In this document: positions 1-5,592 of the stretch, in pieces
Position numbering within the stretch: the first letter of the stretch is position 1
Layout: every line of letters begins with the position of its first letter
Source of the DNA: Promethearchaeota archaeon
Lineage (GTDB): Archaea > Asgardarchaeota > Lokiarchaeia > Sigyniarchaeales > SOKP01
Length of the DNA stretch: 6,478 nucleotides
Assembly: GCA_030606095.1 (NCBI GenBank)
Contig: JAUWHC010000161.1
Coordinates: 1 to 6,478 of the forward strand
Direction of reading: 5' to 3'
Made by a program: the position numbers and the translations under genes
Notes under the pieces: model-generated
Databases searched by the model: none
Told to the model about the DNA's origin: nothing
Seen by the model: the letters and a program-made list of their open reading frames with translations, nothing else

Positions 1-980
1 ATTCAAACTACGATAAAGTGGATGATTTTGCATTAAAAATTGATGAAATTGACACATGGATATTAACTTTTGATAAAATGTTAAAACCCTATGAGAGTAT
101 TACAACTACTTTAAAAAAGACCCTGGCAAATATTATATCTGAAATTATTCGACGCAAGGAGGAATATATAAACTATCTTAATAATATTAAAGATGAGGGC
201 TTACGAGTAGATGTTAGAAGTTTTGTTGACGAAAAGATTACGGAAGTGAATAAAATAATTAATTCATACGAAGATGAGACATCTCTTATTATTAGAGAAG
301 AATTACCGCAATTAAGAGAAATAAAAGACTTATTAACTAATTATAAAGTTAAAATTGAACAAATTAAAGAAGAAGTTTATAATAAACTGGATACCTATAA
401 GGAAAGCAAAATAGATATGTATTCCATCATCAAATACTGGGAAGATAATTTCAATCGCAAGAAGCAACAGCTCACTTTCTTATTAACAATTTTAATGAAT
501 AAGATTTTTAAAAGTTTTAAGGATTTAATTGATAAAGAATCGATCTTATTTGCTGAAATTACTGAAATCACTAAACAAACCGAAAATTTCGAAGGATTAC
601 CCTTAAATTTTGCTTTATCTTCTTTTTTAGCAAATAAATTATCTGAAGATGAACTTAGAGAAAGGATTTCCGAAATTAATTCAAAAATTAATCAATTGAC
701 AAGCAGTCTTGGTTTATATCAAGTAGAACTCTCAAAAATAGAAGAAATACTATCTAATAAGGTTAAAATAAGAGAAGGTATATCAGTATCCAACGTTCAA
801 TGTACTGTTTGTCATAATTTTATTAACTTCGTAAAAGACAAATTGATTACATGTCCATTCTGTAAATCCACCTACCATTATCTATGTGTTGCGGATTGGC
901 TTGCGAAACATAATTCCTGTCCTATGTGCCAAAATACTTTTTTAGATCCTAATCTAGGATTATTTGAAAGCGATAAGTAG
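1..980 (+). CDS. Helical protein with C-terminal RING-like zinc finger (5' end cut by window)
   Basis: The reading frame is open from base 3 to the TAG at 978-980. The GTG at 18 has no ribosome-binding site before it, so the true start most likely lies outside the window. Counting the GTG codon as residue 1, residues 1-250 are almost entirely charged helix with no membrane segment. Residues about 212-250 have the leucine/isoleucine spacing of a coiled coil. The C-terminus carries eight metal ligands in the order Cx2C-x13-Cx2C-x4-Hx2C-x10-Cx2C: C262, C265, C279, C282, H287, C290, C301, C304. A Trp-Leu pair (W294-L295) and the final CPMC fit a RING-H2 or RING-CH fold better than PHD, where the Trp sits just before the last Cys pair. 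RING domains commonly act as E3 ubiquitin ligases, and Asgard archaea encode ubiquitin systems, but no E1, E2 or ubiquitin gene is in view. Ligase activity is therefore only a possibility; a plain protein-interaction zinc finger is equally open. Confidence 0.85.
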   Translation, partial: SNYDKVDDFALKIDEIDTWILTFDKMLKPYESITTTLKKTLANIISEIIRRKEEYINYLNNIKDEGLRVDVRSFVDEKITEVNKIINSYEDETSLIIREELPQLREIKDLLTNYKVKIEQIKEEVYNKLDTYKESKIDMYSIIKYWEDNFNRKKQQLTFLLTILMNKIFKSFKDLIDKESILFAEITEITKQTENFEGLPLNFALSSFLANKLSEDELRERISEINSKINQLTSSLGLYQVELSKIEEILSNKVKIREGISVSNVQCTVCHNFINFVKDKLITCPFCKSTYHYLCVADWLAKHNSCPMCQNTFLDPNLGLFESDK

Positions 981-996
981 TATATTGCGAGTTAAA

Positions 997-1002
997 TTTT
1001 TT
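997..1002 (+). terminator. U6 tract, candidate archaeal terminator of the RING-like gene
   Basis: A run of six T begins 16 nt after the stop codon and is followed by further T-rich sequence to about 1028. No GC-rich hairpin precedes it, which suits the archaeal mode of termination at U-rich stretches. Confidence 0.45.
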
Positions 1003-1069
1003 ATTCTAATTATTTTCAAGTTTCTTTCTAAGAAATCATTAAAAACCTGCACTAAAATTTGATAATAGC

Positions 1070-1075
1070 AAAAAA
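1070..1075 (-). terminator. U6 tract, candidate terminator of the zinc protein gene
   Basis: On the minus strand, six T in a row start 4 nt after the TAA that ends the gene at 1080. It faces the plus-strand T tract of the convergent gene across a gap of about 100 nt, so each transcript seems to have its own stop signal. Confidence 0.4.
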
Positions 1076-1079
1076 GAGG

Positions 1080-1928
1080 TTAGGCTTTAATCTCTTTGAA
1101 TAAATCATTCAAGAATAAACGAATTTGCTTGTTAGAGGAGGGATCGTTATTAAAATTGGAATACAAGTAATTACCCAAATAATTTTTTATTTGAAATTCA
1201 AAATCTTCAAATTTAATAAACTCGTACCCTTCTTCAAGTTGTTTTTTGCTAATTAAAGGTTTTATATGTTTTTTAATCAAGAATAAAACGAAATCAACGA
1301 GAAGATTCTCTATATTTTCCTCATCGTCACCCGAAAGTTCGTAATCTCCTTTAACAATCCCATCCTTGACGTTATTTAATTGTATTAATGAGATTTCGAT
1401 GTTTTTTGGAAGTTTTAACCTTTTTATTTTATTCGATATGTTGTTATCATTTACCATTCCTGACTGGGAAAAATAATTCTCTAAATTGGCAAAAAAACGC
1501 ACAAGAAACTTAAAATTATCGTCAATGGCGTATAAACTTTCCCAGACTTCGAAATTTAAATTTTTTAACTCGGTATCGATCTTGCTTTTAACTTTCCCAG
1601 TTATTTCTTTTAGGTGTTGTGAATAATCTCCGTAAGGGAATCCAAAGTAAAAGCTATTATATTTTTCTCTAACTTCTTTTGATTCTTTGTTTTTAGAAAT
1701 TATCTTTTCTTTTCTTACAATTTCTTTTACAAAGTGAAGAATGTAATTGCAACTAGGGCAGTAAGTGATCCAAGAGCTTAGAATTACTTCTTGGGGCTTT
1801 ACCGTTCTTGAACTTATATATCCATTAAGGCCTGATAGTTTTTTTCCATCGTGCGTAGAAAAGATAGATTCTTCGGGGTAAAATGTTCTAGGAATAAACT
1901 TTATCCCGCATACAGGGCAATTAATCAT
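1080..1928 (-). CDS. Two-CxxC zinc protein, DUF2225-like N-terminus
   Basis: Predicted 282-residue soluble protein of unknown function. Two Cys pairs lie in the first 60 residues, C4-P-V-C7-G and C57-P-S-C60, about 50 residues apart. A Trp and a Tyr stand just before the second pair and a Tyr follows it. This is the layout of the N-terminal zinc module of DUF2225 proteins, though the match is from memory and the rest of the protein is not obviously that family. Residues about 90-282 are rich in Lys, Glu, Asn and Phe, probably helical, with an acidic patch near residues 200-208. There is no signal peptide or membrane segment. The ATG at 1926-1928 is chosen because AAGGA lies 7 nt before it. 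An in-frame ATG at 1943 would add five residues, but its nearest AGGA is only 3 nt away and it sits at the predicted transcript start. It is the last gene of the minus-strand group, 272 nt after the exporter, and probably has its own promoter. Confidence 0.82.
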   Translation of the reverse strand: MINCPVCGIKFIPRTFYPEESIFSTHDGKKLSGLNGYISSRTVKPQEVILSSWITYCPSCNYILHFVKEIVRKEKIISKNKESKEVREKYNSFYFGFPYGDYSQHLKEITGKVKSKIDTELKNLNFEVWESLYAIDDNFKFLVRFFANLENYFSQSGMVNDNNISNKIKRLKLPKNIEISLIQLNNVKDGIVKGDYELSGDDEENIENLLVDFVLFLIKKHIKPLISKKQLEEGYEFIKFEDFEFQIKNYLGNYLYSNFNNDPSSNKQIRLFLNDLFKEIKA

Positions 1929-1935
1929 TTGTTTT

Positions 1936-1940
1936 TCCTT
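1936..1940 (-). promoter_or_regulatory. Ribosome-binding site deciding the zinc protein start
   Basis: AAGGA lies 7 nt before the ATG at 1926-1928 and inside the five-codon extension implied by the upstream ATG at 1943. This normal spacing favours the shorter protein. Confidence 0.5.
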
Positions 1941-1960
1941 CATAATTCCTTTGGTGTCTG

Positions 1961-1968
1961 TTTTTATA
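1961..1968 (-). promoter_or_regulatory. Candidate TATA box of the zinc protein gene
   Basis: The minus strand reads TATAAAAA. The usual archaeal distance of about 25 nt puts the transcript start near 1940. That leaves a short leader holding the AAGGA before the ATG at 1928, and would place the ATG at 1943 at or outside the transcript. The AT-rich setting allows other boxes, so this is tentative. Confidence 0.35.
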
Positions 1969-1994
1969 CAATAAAATTAAATAATCAGAAAATC

Positions 1995-2068
1995 ATTTCA
2001 ATTGAAATAACAAGATTCTTGAAATTGTTTAATACAAAAATATTTTTACTCTTAATCCGATTGAAATT
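1995..2068. promoter_or_regulatory. Cluster of TTGAAAT elements including a perfect 14-bp palindrome
   Basis: ATTTCAATTGAAAT at 1995-2008 is a perfect palindrome, two inverted copies of TTGAAAT back to back. Two more copies of TTGAAATT follow in direct orientation at 2019-2026 and 2061-2068. The palindrome is about 27 bp upstream of the candidate TATA box of the zinc protein gene, a place where an archaeal regulator could bind. The rest of the 1944-2200 gap is featureless AT-rich sequence with no gene that I can support. Confidence 0.35.
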
Positions 2069-2200
2069 TATATTCTTATTTGTAAGAAGAGAGCTGATAT
2101 TTATTATATATATCTGAGTGATATTAGGATATTCTACGTTTTATATGTCTTATATTGAAAGCGCCTAATGCTATTACTTTAAGCCTAAAAGAAGTCAAAT

Positions 2201-2860
2201 TTAAATTGATGGTGGATTAAAAATTATATTAAATGCTAAATAACTACCAAAAATAATCATAAACGCACCGCAAACAATCAAAATATATTTATAGACTTTA
2301 GAATTTAAAGATTTCCCTCCATAATAGACGAATGTAGAGAGTGGCAGGTAAAAAATCATATCTCCTAACTCATGACCTATAAAAAACAATAAAATTCCAA
2401 GTGGATTTTCAAAGGAGATGTTGAAACTTGCCATAAAACCTAAGCCAATAACTGCCCACCAAAAAGTCCAAAATGGGTTTGATAAACTAACGACGATTCC
2501 TCCAATAAAGCTATTCCCTTTAAAGCCCTTTACTTTGTCGTTCTCGAAAGTGAAAGTCGCATCAAAATTAGTTTTTGATACATCTCTTATAACAACTATT
2601 CCGAAAATTACTAAAAAAAAACCTCCAATAGTTCCTACTAACGTTAGAAAAACGATATTATGAAAAAAGAAGATCGTTCCAGCAAGTAAAGCAATGATTA
2701 GCACGAATTCGATGGTAGCATGCCCAAAAATGATATAAATACCCGCTAGATAACCCCTTTTTTGTTTAAGCGATCTATAAATAGTAAATGTCAAAAGGGG
2801 TCCTGGAGATAGGGCTCCAGTTAACGCTATTAAGAAAGAAAAGACGAGAATTTCTATCAA
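2201..2860 (-). CDS. LysE/RhtB-family exporter
   Basis: Six-helix inner-membrane protein of the LysE superfamily, whose members export amino acids such as lysine, threonine and homoserine; the substrate cannot be read from sequence. From a TTG start at 2858-2860 the protein has 219 residues, close to the usual 205-220. Diagnostic points are the first-helix motif S18-P19-G20-P21, the conserved run R29-S30 to G36 after it, G46-H47 with E51 in helix 2, and N128-P129 followed by Trp-rich helix sequence in the second half. A second GHE motif with an Asp lies in the penultimate part. The frame stays open to a TTG at 2935, which would add 25 residues, overlap the upstream gene by 50 nt and exceed family length. 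Neither TTG has a ribosome-binding site. With the chosen start the gap to the upstream stop is 25 nt, so translation is probably coupled within a shared transcript. Confidence 0.88.
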   Translation of the reverse strand: MIEILVFSFLIALTGALSPGPLLTFTIYRSLKQKRGYLAGIYIIFGHATIEFVLIIALLAGTIFFFHNIVFLTLVGTIGGFFLVIFGIVVIRDVSKTNFDATFTFENDKVKGFKGNSFIGGIVVSLSNPFWTFWWAVIGLGFMASFNISFENPLGILLFFIGHELGDMIFYLPLSTFVYYGGKSLNSKVYKYILIVCGAFMIIFGSYLAFNIIFNPPSI

Positions 2861-2885
2861 ATTAATGGATAAATCAATATTAATT

Positions 2886-3479
2886 TTATTTTGGCAGGAA
2901 TTGAGTGATATAATACATAATAATGACAAAGACAATCAAGATAGGAATCATATATATTAAGAACATGTAGGAACCCTTAATCATCTCTCTTCGGAATGAA
3001 CTTAGACCTTTTTCCCAATCTCTTTTCGTTTGCGAATGCCAATTACTTATATCTAGGTTAATTTTCTGTTTCCTCGCGTCCCATTGTTCCTTAGTCTCGA
3101 TTTGTCTTTTCTCTAAATCAGCAGTCCATTCTTTTATTTTATTATCCCAAGATTCTTGAGTATTTTTGAAAAACGCATTAATATTTCCTAAGTTGTTATC
3201 CCACACTTCTTTATTATCTTTGTGAGTTTTTTTAAATTCTGTGCCCCACTCTGCTATTGTACCATCCCAATTTTCTTTAGTATCTTTAAGGAATTTATTA
3301 ATCTTTTCTTGATTTTGATTCCATGACTCTGTATTATCTTTAGTGATTTCTCCAATACTTTTTTGGAATTTATTGTATCCTTCTGTAATGTTAGAAACAA
3401 AATCGTTCCAACCCTTAGATAGTAAGTTCTCTATTGGTTTGGGCTCCTCAATATTTTCTTCTTTTTCTTTTTCAGACAT
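2886..3479 (-). CDS. Tail-anchored protein with Trp-marked 40-residue helical repeats
   Basis: Family not recognised. The 197-residue product has an acidic, Lys/Glu-rich start (1-18), a long helix (about 19-168) and one hydrophobic segment (about 171-195) followed only by a Lys. There is no signal peptide, so this is a tail-anchored membrane protein with its bulk in the cytoplasm. Ten Trp occur at 24, 53, 71, 78, 93, 111, 118, 133, 147 and 155. Positions 53/71/78 recur exactly 40 residues later as 93/111/118, then 133. The recurring core reads T-x-E-x-W-D/N. There are no Cys residues and only three Pro. The ATG at 3477-3479 is the only plausible start: TAA stands two codons upstream in frame and GAGGA lies 13 nt before it, rather far. 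It precedes the LysE-type exporter by 25 nt, so the two are probably one operon. A role in shaping, tethering or sensing the membrane, or as a partner of the exporter, is speculation. Confidence 0.85.
   Translation of the reverse strand: MSEKEKEENIEEPKPIENLLSKGWNDFVSNITEGYNKFQKSIGEITKDNTESWNQNQEKINKFLKDTKENWDGTIAEWGTEFKKTHKDNKEVWDNNLGNINAFFKNTQESWDNKIKEWTADLEKRQIETKEQWDARKQKINLDISNWHSQTKRDWEKGLSSFRREMIKGSYMFLIYMIPILIVFVIIMYYITQFLPK
3096..3335 (-). repeat. Two tandem 40-residue protein repeats, with a partial third beyond
   Basis: Residues 49-88 and 89-128 of the tail-anchored protein align without gaps. Matching positions include Asn 49/89, Glu 51/91, Trp 53/93, Ile-Asn 60-61/100-101, Phe 63/103, Lys 65/105, Thr 67/107, Glu 69/109, Trp-Asp 71-72/111-112, Ile 75/115, Glu-Trp 77-78/117-118 and Lys 84/124. 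A degenerate third copy begins at Trp133 and loses register after about residue 141. The DNA copies have diverged, so the duplication is old or held by selection on protein. Confidence 0.75.
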
Positions 3480-3492
3480 TTTTTATTAATAT

Positions 3493-3497
3493 TCCTC
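3493..3497 (-). promoter_or_regulatory. Ribosome-binding site of the tail-anchored protein gene
   Basis: GAGGA on the minus strand, 13 nt before the ATG at 3479. The spacing is longer than usual, but no other start codon lies closer and an in-frame stop intervenes. Confidence 0.4.
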
Positions 3498-3539
3498 AAA
3501 TTTTTTTCTTTATTTATATTAGGTTATATATCTTTTTTA

Positions 3540-3547
3540 TATTTAAA
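3540..3547 (-). promoter_or_regulatory. Candidate TATA box of the tail-anchored protein / exporter operon
   Basis: The minus strand reads TTTAAATA, an exact match to the archaeal TTTAWATA consensus. A start about 25 nt downstream (near 3518) gives a leader of about 38 nt that includes GAGGA. A second TATATAA at 3524-3530 is a weaker alternative. Confidence 0.4.
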
Positions 3548-3578
3548 TTTAGTATTAAGGTTTTAAATTTCCTATTAA
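3542..3578. repeat. Two 17-bp direct repeats, 20-bp period, at the operon promoter
   Basis: TTTAAATTT-nn-TATTAA occurs at 3542-3558 and again at 3562-3578, identical at 15 of 17 positions. The period of 20 bp is about two helical turns. The first copy overlaps the candidate TATA box and the second lies just upstream of it for minus-strand transcription, as paired regulator sites would. In such AT-rich sequence chance is a real alternative. Confidence 0.35.
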
Positions 3579-3581
3579 ATT

Positions 3582-3587
3582 AAAAAA
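3582..3587 (-). terminator. U6 tract after the small membrane protein gene
   Basis: On the minus strand six T start 9 nt after the TAA at 3597. If it works, the small membrane protein is transcribed separately from the tail-anchored protein and exporter. Confidence 0.4.
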
Positions 3588-3596
3588 TTAACAAAA

Positions 3597-3956
3597 TTAA
3601 ATAAATAGAGATAAAAACCAACCTATTATAAGTCCTACGCCTAACAATATAAAATAAAACAAGATAAATATGCCAAATACAAACCAACTAGAAAATTTAA
3701 GAGAAGCCAAAAAATCTAACTCATAAAACTTTGATATTAAAAATGCGCCTATAATTGAACTAATGAAATATGAAATTATCGTATCAAAAGGAAATTCTAC
3801 AAAATAATCCATAAGAACTAAAATAAGAAGCACGATTAAAATAATTGGAAAAGAATAAAAAAAGGGTTTATTTAATTCTTTTTTCTCTGCCCAAAACATT
3901 AGCAATAATGACCCCATCAAGAAAAAAATAAAGTATCCAATTATTATGGAAATCAT
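3597..3956 (-). CDS. Small four-helix membrane protein of unknown function
   Basis: Not recognised. The 119-residue product is nearly all hydrophobic, with predicted membrane helices at about 2-22, 33-53, 58-78 and 89-117. Loops are short. The first (23-31) carries three Lys and the third (76-87) two Lys, while the second has Glu and Asp only. By the positive-inside rule, loops one and three face the cytoplasm and both termini face out. There are no Cys or His residues and no recognisable catalytic motif, so it could be an accessory subunit or an orphan. The ATG at 3954-3956 is supported by GGTGAT 5 nt upstream and by a TATA-like box at the right distance. It is divergent from the aminotransferase gene and lies 117 nt upstream of the tail-anchored protein gene on the same strand. 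Confidence 0.78.
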   Translation of the reverse strand: MISIIIGYFIFFLMGSLLLMFWAEKKELNKPFFYSFPIILIVLLILVLMDYFVEFPFDTIISYFISSIIGAFLISKFYELDFLASLKFSSWFVFGIFILFYFILLGVGLIIGWFLSLFI

Positions 3957-3961
3957 ATAAT

Positions 3962-3967
3962 ATCACC
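3962..3967 (-). promoter_or_regulatory. Ribosome-binding site of the small membrane protein gene
   Basis: GGTGAT, part of the extended Shine-Dalgarno sequence GGAGGTGATC, ends 5 nt before the ATG at 3956. It fixes this start. Confidence 0.6.
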
Positions 3968-3990
3968 AAATAGAATAAATATGCTAACAC

Positions 3991-3998
3991 TATTTAAT
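3991..3998 (-). promoter_or_regulatory. Candidate TATA box of the small membrane protein gene
   Basis: The minus strand reads ATTAAATA. A start about 25 nt downstream falls near 3969 and gives a leader of about 12 nt that just contains the GGTGAT site. Confidence 0.4.
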
Positions 3999-4040
3999 TG
4001 TATTGAGAAAAATTATGTCATTATAAAAATAGTAAGATGA

Positions 4041-4048
4041 ATTTAAAA
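4041..4048 (+). promoter_or_regulatory. Candidate TATA box of the aminotransferase gene
   Basis: ATTTAAAA, preceded by a purine-rich stretch at 4031-4040 that could be a BRE. A start about 25 nt downstream falls near 4070, leaving only about 12 nt before the ATG at 4082. No Shine-Dalgarno sequence is present there, so the mRNA may be near-leaderless. TTATAAAA at 4021-4028 is an alternative. Confidence 0.35.
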
Positions 4049-4081
4049 CTTTTATTCCATAAATAATTACATTTGATAATC

Positions 4082-5461
4082 ATGGAATTTGAAATTATTA
4101 AAAAAACGCCTCTCTATAAAGCTTTATCAGAGCTAGGAAAACGTATTTATTTACCTCAAGGCGTTTTTTCTTGGGCTGGGAGAGCAAAAAAGGAAGCAGA
4201 AATAATGGGTACGCTTGGATCAGCTTTCGGTTACGAAAAAGATTTTATTGAAGGAGGCACTTCTGAATGGCTTCCTTGTTATTTAGAAGATATTAAGAAT
4301 TATACTAAGTTTAATATAAATGAGATCGTACCATATTCTAAAATCTCTGGGCTTGAAGAACTAAAAACAATCTGGAAGAATTGGATCATTGAAAAGTCGC
4401 TTATTAATAAAACCGTAGAAAAGGAAAGGTTAAATAGACTTGAAAACTATATTTCAACGCCGGTGATAACTTCTGGTTTGACAAATGGAATATTTTTGTG
4501 CTGTAGTTTGTTCCTGAATTCAGGAGATTACGTTATTTCTACAAATAAAAGATGGGGAAACTACGATAACATTATTGAGAAACTACTTGGAGCAAAAATT
4601 AAATCTTTTGAATTTTTTATTAAGAGTAAATTTAACGTTCAAGGATTAAAAGACGCTATTTACGAAGTTTCAAAAATTCAAGAAAAAATTGTTCTTATTT
4701 TAGGTTTTCCCAATAACCCTACGGGATATATTCCCATAAAGGAAGAACTTAAGGAAATAATTAATGTTCTAAGGCTAGCTCAAAAAGAAATTTCTAAACC
4801 TATTATTGTACTTATTGACGATGCTTACGAGCCATACATCTATTCTAGTAACGTAATAAATCGCTCGATTTTTTATGACTTACACGATTTAGAAGAGGAT
4901 ATAATCCCTATAAAAATAGATGGTATAACTAAGGAATTTCTAATGTATGGCGGACGCATTGGGTTCGTTACGATTGGATTAAAACCAAACTGGGTAAACA
5001 GCGAAGAAGAACTATATATTTTAAAAACAGAGATTAATAACAAATTATCTGGTTTAATTAGAACTACGATTTCAAATTCTAATCATTTTTATCAAAGCCT
5101 AATTATAAATCTCTTTAAGGATGTCGGAACGGATGGTTTAATTAAAAAAAGAGATAAAGTAAAAGCCCTCCTTAAAGAAAGATACGAAAAAATTAATGCT
5201 GAACTTAGAAAAATAAAAAACTCTGATATTTCAGTAGATCCAAACGCAGGAGGTTTCTTTGTTTTTGTAAATCTAAACCCTAAAAAATTTCTCGCAAACG
5301 ATTTTGCTGATCACCTTTTAAAAAAATATAAAGTAGGTGTTATTCCCATAGAAAAACCAAGTGATAACATTAACGGAATTCGAATTGCTTATTGTTCTAT
5401 TGATCTTACACAGATTACTGAATTCGTTAACCGAATTAACCTTGCACTCTTAGATTATTAA
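4082..5461 (+). CDS. PLP-dependent aminotransferase, class I/II (fold type I)
   Basis: Complete 459-residue cytoplasmic enzyme expected to move an amino group between an amino acid and a 2-oxo acid using pyridoxal phosphate. With the ATG at 4082 as residue 1, the active-site set is intact by comparison with aspartate aminotransferase. W158-G-N-Y161 is the cofactor-stacking Trp region (W140). N212-P-T-G215 is the Asn motif (N194). D246-D-A-Y249 holds the Asp that pairs with the pyridine nitrogen and the Tyr (D222, Y225). K284 is the Schiff-base Lys (K258), with R292 eight residues on (R266), and R434 fits the substrate-carboxylate Arg (R386). The N-terminal LPQGVFSW stretch and overall layout match a known group of about 430-460 residue aminotransferases found in bacteria and archaea. 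Substrate preference, aspartate or aromatic, cannot be decided here. A TTG at 4073 would add three residues, but the ATG is preferred. It stands alone, divergent from the membrane protein gene and 131 nt before the gelsolin gene. Confidence 0.93.
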   Translation: MEFEIIKKTPLYKALSELGKRIYLPQGVFSWAGRAKKEAEIMGTLGSAFGYEKDFIEGGTSEWLPCYLEDIKNYTKFNINEIVPYSKISGLEELKTIWKNWIIEKSLINKTVEKERLNRLENYISTPVITSGLTNGIFLCCSLFLNSGDYVISTNKRWGNYDNIIEKLLGAKIKSFEFFIKSKFNVQGLKDAIYEVSKIQEKIVLILGFPNNPTGYIPIKEELKEIINVLRLAQKEISKPIIVLIDDAYEPYIYSSNVINRSIFYDLHDLEEDIIPIKIDGITKEFLMYGGRIGFVTIGLKPNWVNSEEELYILKTEINNKLSGLIRTTISNSNHFYQSLIINLFKDVGTDGLIKKRDKVKALLKERYEKINAELRKIKNSDISVDPNAGGFFVFVNLNPKKFLANDFADHLLKKYKVGVIPIEKPSDNINGIRIAYCSIDLTQITEFVNRINLALLDY

Positions 5462-5474
5462 TCGAACCCAGATG

Positions 5475-5510
5475 TTTTTTACATATTATATCATGACCTA
5501 TTTATTTTTT
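5475..5510 (+). terminator. Two U6 tracts ending the aminotransferase transcript
   Basis: Six T at 5475-5480, 13 nt after the stop, and six more at 5505-5510. No hairpin precedes either. The tandem U tracts fit archaeal termination and separate this gene from the gelsolin promoter. Confidence 0.5.
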
Positions 5511-5523
5511 GCAATTATTGCAA
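5509..5523. promoter_or_regulatory. Perfect 7-1-7 inverted repeat upstream of the gelsolin promoter
   Basis: TTGCAAT-T-ATTGCAA. It ends 18 bp before the candidate TATA box, at about -48 to -62 from the predicted transcript start, a fitting place for an activator or other dimeric regulator. A one-base loop and T run before rather than after it argue against a hairpin terminator. Confidence 0.45.
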
Positions 5524-5541
5524 GGAATTAAAAAGATTGAG

Positions 5542-5549
5542 TTTATATT
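5542..5549 (+). promoter_or_regulatory. TATA box of the gelsolin gene
   Basis: TTTATATT differs at one position from TTTAWATA and follows a purine-rich AAAAGATTGAG stretch that could act as BRE. Transcription would start near 5571 and give a leader of about 22 nt with a strong ribosome-binding site. Confidence 0.5.
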
Positions 5550-5579
5550 TAATATAAAAATTTTAAAAAAATTCTACTT

Positions 5580-5585
5580 GAGGAG
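5580..5585 (+). promoter_or_regulatory. Ribosome-binding site deciding the gelsolin TTG start
   Basis: GAGGAG with 7 nt to the TTG at 5593. It is the strongest such site in the window. Because TAA occupies 5590-5592 in frame and the first in-frame ATG (5827) is deep in domain 1, it fixes the start. Confidence 0.75.
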
Positions 5586-5592
5586 TATTTAA

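Noticed and set aside
18..20. GTG as the true start of the RING-like gene
   Set aside because: The frame is open to the window edge and no ribosome-binding site precedes the GTG, so the gene is treated as cut at its 5' end.
946..960. 6-bp stem with 3-nt loop (ATCCTA-ATC-TAGGAT) near the end of the RING-like gene
   Set aside because: It is within codons, ends 17 nt before the stop codon, and is not directly followed by a T run, so it does not look like a terminator.
1851..2117. Plus-strand open frame of 88 codons
   Set aside because: It lies antisense to the start of the zinc protein gene and runs into AT-rich intergenic DNA. Composition is Phe/Ile/Lys-rich noise and no ribosome-binding site is seen.
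2418..2663. Plus-strand open frame of 81 codons
   Set aside because: It is antisense to the middle of the exporter gene, with no start signals and low-complexity Lys/Pro/Thr content.
4512..4525. Perfect 14-bp palindrome TCCTGAATTCAGGA
   Set aside because: It lies inside the aminotransferase coding region, where the codons explain it, and far from any promoter.
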